The notes under the pieces: generated by a model
The model's input: only the letters and a program-made list of their open reading frames with translations
The model's database searches: none
Told to the model about the DNA's origin: nothing
Translations under genes and position numbers: made by a program
Shown here: in pieces, positions 22,901 to 34,900 of the stretch
How positions within the stretch are numbered: position 1 is the first letter of the stretch
How the letters are laid out: the number at the start of each line of letters is the position of its first letter
Assembly (NCBI RefSeq): GCF_021869535.1
Contig: NW_026262734.1
Coordinates: 76,074,339 to 76,138,338, forward strand
Direction: 5' to 3'
Length of the DNA: 64,000 nucleotides
Origin: Mytilus californianus
Taxonomy: Eukaryota; Mollusca; Bivalvia; Mytilida; Mytilidae

Positions 22901-25900
22901 ATGACCTAATTTGAGTTGGAATGATCATCCTTGGCAGCAATGTTACATAGAGATCCTTAATAGATCAAAGTGATGATCAATACAAGGCTTAAACAAATGA
23001 AGATTGTTGAATAAAAAAAACTTTTTCAAAGTCTGGCAACTTTTAACAAGTTATATTTGGTTGATTTAAATGATTTGTGCATGTTGACCTCCAATATGGC
23101 GTCATTAGAAAATAACTCTTTTTTCAAATTAAGTCATTAAAAAACCAAATATTACCTCCTTCTAATATATGACCCCTTAATATTCATGACATATCACCAA
23201 CTGTGCTTGACTGGTTGCTTAATTAACACATATATGCTGTATCAGTTCAAAAATATAGTTACTGCTTTTATATATTTTTAAATCTCTTTCTATTAATGAA
23301 ATGAGATTAGGGGTATTTTTATCAATAATTGTTCTTTAATCATCTGTGTGCTGATATTGGAATTCTATGGATATATAAACTTCTTGTACATTACTTAAAG
23401 TAGAGCCAATATACACTGGTTGTCATATTGAAATCATATATCATTGTGTCTTAGACTGAAAGAGAAAATTTTTAATCTCAAACCAGGTAAAGACTTGATA
23501 AACATGTAAACCTAAAATCTATATTTTAGAAATCATTATTACAAAAAACATTGTCACACATAGTTGCCTACCTCTGAAATACTTTGATTATTATTGACTT
23601 ACAAATAAGGAATCTAATATTTGATCTTGATGTGAAATATTATTTTTGGGATATTGAATACTTTTCATACTATTTTAATGTATTATATATAACATTTTTT
23701 GAAGATAAACAACTACATATTTCTTCTGTTTTCCCTTGACAATCATTTTAATCAATTTAGGATTTAAAAAGCCTGTCTAATCAAGGCACATTTTTCTTAT
23801 CAAAGAAAAGTAAGATTCATTCAGTAGATTATGAATGAGTCAATTTTTAGAGGAGAAGCAGTCCAGTAGGCAGGTCCACTTTACCAGTTGGTAAATTGGC
23901 ATCTATAATGACACTGTATAAGGAGTAATTTAAGTGGGCATATGTTATAAAACATTATCTATGTTTTCAGATTTAGATCTTAGGCGATCTGTACCAATCA
24001 TAGGATTTGGAAGGTCTTCTGATGATGAAAATGCTAAAAAAGTAAATAAATATTTCAATGCTTTATAAAAGAGTATGAGTCTTGAAATTCTCTTTGTTAT
24101 TTTAGTATTTCAGTAAATATTGTGTAATGAGACTTACTCACCAATTTAAAATCTTATTTAACAGTAAATGTGATTTTTGCTATGTTTTGCAGACCCTAAC
24201 GAAGTGCAAAAAACATTTCCTAAAAGGATTAATTTATTGTAGGAAAAAAAAATCATGGAAATTTAATAACACAAAAACTAATGAATTATATACAGTTGAA
24301 TTACAAAGTTTTTTGTCATTTTTGAATTGTTTATTATTTATGACAAAAGTTAAAGTGGCATACTTCGATTTTCTTAATAAGATCTATTTACAACAGACAT
24401 TTTGTCGCTTTTTAGATACTGATAAATCAAATTTTCTTAGATTGACCATCTTGACGCCGATGGGCAGACAAGGTTTAATTTAATTCTAATTCTACCTGGG
24501 TTTGATTCGGTTAACCTTTCTTTCATTTTACTGTGTTCTACTTTGATTATTTTGATGTCAACAGCAATGTCATGTTTTAAACACCTTCTTTAAAATGAAG
24601 TTTTAAGAAATATATGAATGCATTTATTGACATTTGGGCCCTTTAAGACTTACCATACACATAAAAGACCAAACCATACAATATTTACCAAACAACAAAC
24701 AACACCCTTATATCAATATGAGAATGGTGGCAACAGAAGAACATCAAATTACAATAACAATCACCAATACAGAAATGATGACACTAGATCAACATCAGAT
24801 TACAATAGATATAGGAAGATGTGGTATGAGTGCCAATGAGACAACTCTCCATCCAAGTTACAATTTATAAAAGTAAACCATTATAGGTCAAGGTACGGCC
24901 TTCTCTTACAGGCATGATACAGATAGAGACTTGAGTCACAGTCAGATATCAGACTTAGCATGTGACATTGCCTCTAATATTGCTAATGTACTGAAGCAAT
25001 ACTAATTTCTATTGATTAAAATTTACTAAAATATTAGAAAAATAATACAATGAAGGTATTGCCATACAGATAACTCAAGCATAATGTGACTTTATGTCTT
25101 CAGCTATGTGCAAGTGGCCACACCATTTGGCAAACTCTTAATCAGCACAAGTGTAGACAAGGTATGAATTGATTCAACAAAGACCAAATATGGCACTACC
25201 AAACTCTTAGTTGACAAAAAAACATCTCATATAGACACTTGAAAGGTGGATCTGGTTTCTGGCATACATCTTGCTTTCAATGAGTTTGGAACCATAGTCA
25301 TCAATTAATTTTTATGCCTACAAAAGTATGGAGCCTTTTATTTCATGGAAATGTGAAAATGTGAGCAAGGTATGATGTCCCATCTTCTGGGTAAAGGGAT
25401 TTGTGTTAAACATCCACTTTTAATAGAAGTTGTTTGTAAATCAGTGTTTCAGAGGGCCATATATATTTACATACATTTATATGTCTTACAGAATCCAGAA
25501 AAAGAAAAAAATTGAAGAAATACAAGAAGAGATGATGAACATTCAGGTACAATCTGCTTTCTATGACTTTGTAATTTATTCTACTGTGGATTCGATTATT
25601 TTTTGTGGGTACCAATTTTTATGGATTAAGGAAATATTGTGTTTTCGTCAATATTGAATTTTGTTGTTTTGTCATATTCAGCTGACAAGCCTTTAGAAAA
25701 TTTACATTTCGTTGAATATTTTAATTCATGGTTTACCTATATCTTTAAAATCTATGAAATTTTATACCCGACAAATGATATTGACTCCACAGTAAACGTT
25801 GTTGATGATGTTTGTATACAACACAGCAACATTGTATCATTTATTATGCCAAAAAATTAGACGGGAAATTGTTGACTCACACCTTAAACTTTTGGATATT

Positions 25901-28900
25901 ACTTCTACCATGTAATGTTCTAGAGTTATGCCACACAAACTTTCTCAAAATGGTCAAAATGATTTTCAGACAATTACTTAAGTTCCCTTTTGGGTAGGAC
26001 CTTATAATTTTACTACCTTCTATAAAATGAAGGCCATTTCAATTTTCACTGAACCACTGTTTCAGAATCATACCATTTGAATTATTCGAAGAAGGTAAAA
26101 ACTTTTATTGATATTTTGAATGTTCACTTTAGAGTAAGACAATAACTTTTCTACATTTCTACAAATGTACCTAGGATATAATACCAGAAAAATGGATAAT
26201 TACTATTGCTGTAATGACCTTTACCAGTAATGCACTTAAGTCTCAATATATAGGTAGTCAAAATTATTTAAATATGTTTTTATTGTTGAATATTCTAGTA
26301 CAACCATCTTCATTTGCTAAAAATGTTGGTCATTCTTTTCTGGAACATTAAAGACTACTTTAATCTACTACTTCATTTTTCAGCGACTGAAGTTTATTTT
26401 GTAGTTTATGGTTTTATCATTTTATTCTTATTGTAAACAAATATTTATGGTTTAAAGATTTACCGGTACAAAATATTTTAGAATTTTATATATATGCCAA
26501 AAAACTTAACAAAACGATGTTTTATAATCTCATAATTATGAAAATATTGTTAGTTAACTTATTACTGTACAAATAATATGGCTTTTAACATATCATGTTT
26601 TAATTGTTATATAGATGAGATACCAAAAAGAGGTAGAGAGACTAGAAGCCGAGAATAAAGACTTAAGGAAACAGTTGTTAATTAAGGAAGAAAAAACAGG
26701 AAAGAAAGTCAATTGAGGGTGAGTTTCAAGAAAAAAATGTCAGATGCTAATATTGAATTGATAAACAAGAAAGACCATTTACAAAAAGTCTTATGTTTCC
26801 ACACACTGAAAGGAGAAAAGACGTTTAAAATAACATTGATTGTAAAGTTTGCAGATGTTGAGTTTGAAGGACAAAGCAAGGGCATAATATTTCAACCAAA
26901 CGAGAGGCAAATAAGTTAAGCAGAAATTGTATGCTATCAAAAGGAAATTGAACCTTTTAAAAACAACATAAAATTGAAAAATACTTAGTAAAAGAACTCA
27001 GACATGCATGAATGTTCAATGAAATATAAGTAAAGGTATGGTTCTGCTTGTCATTTATCAAATCAGAACATTGTTCAATTATAATTTTCCAGACGATTCC
27101 TGACACCAACATTTCCATGTGTTTTAATACCTAAACACTATAAACTGAAAAGATTGTTGATTAAGGTGGTACCTAACACTACAGGGAGATAACTCTGTAA
27201 AAATTAGCTAAACGTTTTAATTACGTTGTATTGTTAAGGAAATATTAAGCTTCTCAATGATCAAAATTAGTGTTTGTCAAACTGCTATATAACCAATGAA
27301 ATTTTTCTGATAAAGTGGTTGGTTCAAATTTTTTGAAATTTTTATATTTTTGTCAGAGGGTCAAAGTAAACATTTTGTCAAAATTTTATGAAAATTAAAC
27401 GAGCCAAATTAATATTAGTCAAGGTGTTGGGTACCACCTTAAGTTGACTAAATCACATTTTCTTCCAGGTTCCATTTAAATTTGTAAGTTAAGAAATTTT
27501 TTCAAATTTCCTATTCTAGTGAATGACACAACAGACCTCATATTTAAAATAAAGTACAAATGTATATATCTTCTGAATGTGAACACAGACCTGCTACCTG
27601 TGCATAAGTTGGCTAGTTTGCACTTATTTCCTTCTTGATTTTGTATAAAAGGGAAACAGTTATGCATTAAACTGCTCTTTGTCTTTTAAATATCTTACAC
27701 AGATTATATTGAAATATACTATGAAAGTCTTAGAGTTATGAAATGATATGAGTTTTGAAGATTATCTAAACCATTGATTTTATTAATTAAATTCAAGATT
27801 TTGTTTTGACATTAACTTTTAGATTTAAAAATTCACGATGTTAAGAACCTCCAAATAAGCCAAACAAGACTTAAGACTGCATAACCACAAGTAAAAACTA
27901 CTCTTGCAACAGTTTTGAGCTACATTCTTTACAGTGAATATAATATATTTTGGTGTAGATAGACAATTTTGATATATAAACTCTACATTAGACATTTACA
28001 GACATTCATATATTTTTTTAAATTTTATTTGTTTAATGTTTGAGAAGTAATAAGTTTGAATTGAATTTTACAACTTATTTTAGATCGAGGGTAAAATTAT
28101 AACTACTTATCATTCCTTTAATCACTACTTTGTGTCTGGAAATTAGATAAAAACTAATTGATATTTTTGGGATAGACTTCAACAGTGTACATAGCTTTTG
28201 ATATGAACATGCTGGATATAAAGTTTTGTTATCTCCCTTGTCTTGAAAGACATTTTTTAACTGAAACTGCAAAAACAAAACAAAACTTTTAGTGTTTCAT
28301 ATCCTAGTCCTGGAATGGTTTGTGCTTTTGTTCTCAGGATTTAATTAAAAAAAAAAGTTTTTAGTGATTAAACTATGTAAGTCCATGATGTTATCTTTAT
28401 AAAATCATTGATATAAGTCAGAAAAAATAAGTTGAGAAAAAAATACTAATCATACTTTGTAATATGGAAATTTCAGAATATTTGGTGTTCATATCTTTGT
28501 TTTTCAGAAATACCTTTTTAGTCAAATTAAATTTATTTTGTGATTTTCTTTATTTTTGCAGAAGTCCTTAATAGATATGTACTCCGATGTATTAGATGAA
28601 CTATCAGGATATGATTCAACATACAATACACAAGATTACTTACCTAGGGTAGGTACATGTAGATATTATTCCACATACAAAACACAAGATTACTTACCTA
28701 GGGTAGGTAGATATGATTCCACATACAATACACAAGATTACTTACCTAGGGTAGGTAGATATGATTCCACATACAATACTCAGGATTACTTACCTAGGGT
28801 AGGTAGATATGATTCTACATACAAAACACAAGATTACTTACCTAGGGTAGGTAGATATGATTCCACATACAATACACAAGATTACTTACCTAGGTTAGGT

Positions 28901-31900
28901 ACATGTAGATATTATTCCACATACAAAACGCAAGATTACTTACCTAGGGTAGGTAGATATGATTCCACATACAATACACAAGATTACTTACCATGGGTAG
29001 GTAATTATGATTCCACATACAATACACAAGATTACTTACCTAGGGTAGGTAGATATGATTCCAAATACAATACTCAGGATTACTTACCTAGGGTAGGTAC
29101 ATGTAGATATGATTCCACATACAATACTCAGGATTACTTACCAGGGTAGGTACATGTAGATATGATTCCACATACAATACTCAGGATTACTTACCAGGGT
29201 AGGTACATGTAGTTATGATTCCACATACAATACTCCGGATTACTTACCTAGGGTAGGTACATGTACATGTAGATATGATTCAACTTGCAATACACAAGAT
29301 TACTTACTTAGGGTAGGTACATGAAGATATGATTCCACATACAATACACAAGATTACTTACCTAAGGCAGGTACATGTAGATATGATTCCACATACAATA
29401 CACAAGATTACTTACTTAGGGTAGGTACATGCAGATATGATTCCACATACAATACACAAGATTACTTACCTAGGGTAGGTATGATTAATGTGCACAATAA
29501 TGTCCTTTTAATTTGCTGATTGTAAGGGGGACATAAGTAACACAATTTGTTTCTGGTGACTGTATTTGTTCACATGGATTCATTTAACTTCGAATCCGAA
29601 TCCAGAATGACTCGAAGCAAAAAAAAAACAACTAAAAGCATATTAAATGATTGTATGAATTTTTAAATTATCAGTACAAACACCTTTCTTGTGTAGCAAA
29701 GAAAAGAAACCTATTAATGTTAATTGAATCAACCTATCAACTGTTCTTAGTGACAATCATGTATGGTCAACAGTCCACAAAAGTATAAAACTTTAAAAGT
29801 GAGGAGTAAGTGTATTGTTTTTATAAATTTGTTTTTGAAATACAGAATTAACTGTATAATACAGACAGAGAGTTCATTATGCTCCAGTTTAGGTATCAAT
29901 TGAATTTAAATGATTTTTTTAGAAGAAAAAGGATATAGTGCAACATGAACTAACTTATTAATACAAATTTACAAATACAAAATAGTCAGCCAGCCTTATA
30001 AGGCTTATGATGCACTTTCTAACCATGTTAGTCTGTTCTGAATCATTAAAGATGAGTTGAAATCAAATAAATTATTGTTATCAAAATCGGATAAAAAGAA
30101 ACACATTTACAAACTGATTGATTGATTGATTGATTATTGATGTTTAACACCACTTTCAGCAGTATTGGCTATATTGTGGCAGTCAGTTTTTATTAGTAAA
30201 GGAAGCCAGAGTGGCTGGAGAGAACCATTAAATTTCGACAGGAAAATTGACAATCCTTCATTAAAGATTGGAGTTGAACACACCTGCCACGTGCAAGTTT
30301 TGAACTCACAACTTCAGTGTTGACAGGCTAGTGAAACAGTAGATGAACTATTTAGACCTTTTGGCCAACTAGGCCCCTCTTTATATGATTGAAAGGTTGT
30401 TTGTAGTGTAAAATTCTGTTTACAGGTTGTAGTTGTAGGAGACCAGAGTTCTGGGAAAACAAGTACTTTAGAAATGATAGCTGGTGCAAGAATATTTCCA
30501 AGGTAAATAGAAAATTTCTGTATCTTATAATCCAATCAGAGCTCTTTATTGTTCTGATGATGTGTTATTCCACCAAAAAACTAAATCAGAGAGGATTAAT
30601 TTCACAGGTTTTTTTTGGAGTTAAAATTTCGTGATTTTATTGCGAACCAAATGAAACTTTGCCACAGATTTGTCTCCTATTGGTCAATCTATTTAAACTT
30701 TTGTCAGTTCTATTGTCCCATTGAATAAATACAATAACTATTGTTCTCTGTGTAGTTTATTCACTGGGACCTTTAATTTCTTTTAAGAGAAATTCATCAC
30801 TCATTGATCAATTTACCTGAGAAAAAAAAAAATATTTTCTAAAAGGTGAAATTCCATGTTTTACGCTCACAAAACTGCTTGTGCTGTTGTTTTTATTTCA
30901 TATCAATAACATATTTTTAATCAGTTGAATGTAAAGAGTGATTCAAATATTAATGAAAGCTGATTTCTGACAAAATTTTTAACCATTGTTCCTTTTTAAA
31001 TTTGTTTTTTTCTTGTGTTTGACAAATAAAACGGGACGTATTATGGTATACCTCTGTCCGTCCGTCTGTCCGTCGTCAACATGTCGGACATTAACTCAAA
31101 AACTCTTTAACCAATTTGCATAAAACTTTGGTGAATTGTTTATATCTATTGACGTGAGCTCCCTTTCATTTTTTATAAATTTTAGATTTTACGTTTCTGA
31201 GTCATGGGGTTTTATTCATTAAAAAAAGGGGGATTTTCCAGTTTTCGGACAATAACTCAAGAATGCTTTCACCAACTTGCAAGAAAATTTGGTTAATTGT
31301 TTATATCTATTGACATGATCTCCCTTTTGATCTTTATAAATTTTAGATTTTACGTTTCCAAGTCACTGGGTTTTATTCATAAAAAAAAGGTGGATTTTTC
31401 AGTTTTTGGACAATAACTCAAAAATGCTTTCAGCAGTTCTCATGAAACTTAGATGAATTGTTGATATCTATTGACGTAAGCTCCCTTTAGAATTTTATAA
31501 ATTTTAGATTTTACATTTCCGAGTTATGGGATAACTCAAAAATGCTTTCAGCAATTCTTATGAAACTTTGGTGAATTGATTATATCTATTGATGTAAGCT
31601 CCCTTTAGAATTTTATAAATTTTATTTTTTTATAGTCTGACAACAGATTTACTAAGTATTGCGCAACAGCATAGTGTATTGCACAACAGCAAGAAATCTT
31701 TAATTGAATATAAATTCAATTCATATAACCAATTTCAAGTTCTTTGACTACATTTATTCAGAAACCTATAATATGTCAAATATTTAATTACAATCCAAAT
31801 TCAGACCTGTATCAAGCTTGAATATTGTGTCCATTTTTGCCCCAACTGTTCAGGGTTGGACCTCTGTGGGCGTATCCAGCTCCGCTCAGGGAAGCAGTTT

Positions 31901-34900
31901 ATTTTATTTGAAACATGTTTGATCCACACAGTAAATCAAAAACTAAGTCAAGTATGTGTATCAAATCAGTTCTTTAATTATGTTGAATACGATGTATACA
32001 ATATGATTCTCTTTAAATACATAAATTATAAATCATAAATAACAGTAAAACTAAATTCCTTTAATCATAAAAAGAATAAACAGTGCATTAATTACTTCTC
32101 AATCATAATAAAAGATAAAGAAACATGTTTTCTAATAAAGTACAAAGTTTGCACAAAAGATTAAATCAAAAATGAATATATTTCATTTATGGAACATAGT
32201 TACAATTCTTTCTAAAGAAATAAATGCTAATATGCTTACCAATTATGCTCTCTTATAAAATCTTGTGTGTCCAAATACAATCTAATAATAAACTGCCGTA
32301 ATCAAATTAAAATAACATCGTCATAGTAAAACTTAACGTCATAAAGACGGGCTGCAAAGACGGCAAATATATTTAGCGCCATAAATGTCAATAATTTTAT
32401 AGAAAATATAGCTTTTACAAAAAGCTTACCTGTAAATTAAATAGTGACAGCCAAGTGACAATGTATACACTATTACTGTTTATATAAATGTATCTTCTAC
32501 CAAATATTTAAAATAAAAAATAAGAATAGATATAATTCTTACAAAATGTATTTTCATCTATTTAGAAGATAATTTTTTTACTCCGGTAAATTAATCAAAG
32601 AGTGATGAATTTCTCTTTGAAGAAATTTAATGGTCCCAGTGAATAAACTACACAGAGAACAAAAGCTATTGTATTTATTCACTGGGACAATAGAACTGAC
32701 AAAAGTTTAAATAGATTGACCGACCAATAGGATATGAATTTATGGAAAAGTTTCATTTGGTTCGCAACAGGGCTTCCAAAATTATTTTTTGCCAGCCGGA
32801 CATTTTATATATTATCCCGAGTTTAATCCCTTAAGACTAAATAAACAAAAGGCAATTATGGTAATCAGTTGCCGAGTTGGACATCCCAATGATTGACATT
32901 AAAAAAAAACAATATTAAACTTTCTTTGATTCAAATTCTAAGTTCTGACGTAAACTGTTAAATTGGCAGTGCATCATTCGAAGTGTGCAACATCAGCGTA
33001 CTTATATCTGCCTTAGACTCTTTATTTGTGCAAAATAACGTTGTCAAAAACTTTACTTTCGTTTTTAAACCGGATGTTATCTTGACAATGGTAAAACATG
33101 GACCAGAGACGGATATGTAAATTCTGTGTACGTTTGCAAAGCATGAATGAGTGTAAGTAGCTCTTTCTACGTTATTTCTTCAAGAAAATATTCAAAATAA
33201 ACGCGAGAAAAAGGTATCAATGACAATTTAAGCATTTTTTGAAGAAATTAGGCTGCATAATTAAATTTCACACCTGCAAACATGCGCACTAGTGTACTAG
33301 TTCAAACATGTCTCTGGTTCAAACAACGTGGTTATGACGATTTTTCATTTTCACCTTTTTAATTTTTTCATCAAATCATATTTGTAAACGTATTTCTGAT
33401 AATTTAAATCTTTTTGACTAAATTAATTAGATGCAAACCGCTGAAATGTAAGAAAATAATTTTGAATAGACCGATCAATGTCTGGTTCAAAATAGTTTAC
33501 ATGTCACCTGAACAGGTAAATTTCAGCTGTTCGACAACTAATTAGCCTTGATTAAAATGAGAAGGTATTAAAGTAGGGGTTGTTTTAATAGTACTTAATG
33601 ATCATGTCACTTTTATGACCGGAAATGTGTGGCTGTTAAAGGCAAAAGGTTGGGTCAAAAAGATCGCGAATTATGTTAAAATGACTGTCTCTTAACAGCT
33701 TAAGAAAGCCTTTAAAACTAAAAAGTAGATGTCCGTTTCATGCTTTGCCCAGCCGGACTTTTACCGTACATAATACAAATGTCCGGAATATATGACCGTT
33801 TTGGAAGCCTTGGTTCGCAATAATAACAATATAAATAAGAAGATGTGGTATGAGTACCAATGAGACAACTCTCCATCCAAGTCACAATGTATAAAAAGTT
33901 TACAATTATAGGTCAAAGTACGGCCTTCAACACAGAGCCTTGGCTCAGACCGAACAGCAAGCTATAAAGGGCCCCAAAATGACTAGTGTAAAACAATTCA
34001 AACAGGAAAACCAACGGTCTAATCTATATAAAAAACGAGAAACAATAAACACCAATGAACCACACCAACAAACGACAACCACTGAACAACAGGCACCTGA
34101 CTTAGGACAGGAGCAAAAATCTTTTTGAGTGGTTCTAATTTTGTGTTTTCCTTGTCTAAAATTTTGAAATTAGCTTCCAGAAAAAATATATTCAAGGGAA
34201 TATTTTCATGATTTTATCTAAATCGCAAAATGTAAGTATGAAATAATCTTGTTCTAAAAATTTCCCATTTTGTAGTATTGTGTAGTAAAATTATCCTTTC
34301 AATTGTCTTTATTTTCCACAGAGGATCAGGAGAAATGATGACACGAGCTCCAGGTAAAGTTACTTTGAGTGAAGGACCATACCATATAGCAGGATTTAAA
34401 GACGGTAACACAGAATATGATCTCGCTAAAGAATATCAGAAGTAAATAGACAGAGAATTTAATTTTTAATTTAACATAATATAAAAAATTAACTGAATTG
34501 TATTAAATAATTAAGATAATTTGAAATAATTTTTTTACAACTTTTCAGGATTACTTCATACTTGATCAGCAGCTTGACAGTAATGAGTTGTAATGGTTTA
34601 CACTCTACATTTGTGTTAGAAACCTACTTCCTGTTTGAAGATACTTTGAATCTTTCAATATTTTGAATAAAAACAGATATTTTTGTCACACTTTTAAGTT
34701 TTATCAGAAATTACTACACAGAATAACTTAAAAGTGATGAGTTGTAATGAGTGAACGCTTTTCAGATGTGACAGAAACCTAATTACTTACGAAAACTTGA
34801 ATTATAAATTGGGTATGCCTAGCATGACAACACATGCAACTTCTTTTGTTCCAATTGGTCATTGCATAATACTTAAATTTATTTTTCTTTGACAGTTGGC

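Noticed and set aside
25104-25161. 58-bp segment with good acceptor (GTCTTCAG) and donor (ACAAG/GTATGA) in an OPA1 intron
   Set aside because: Its length leaves one base in phase 0 and cannot bridge 24041 to 25492, and [19 protein letters not shown] matches nothing recognised; kept only as a note.
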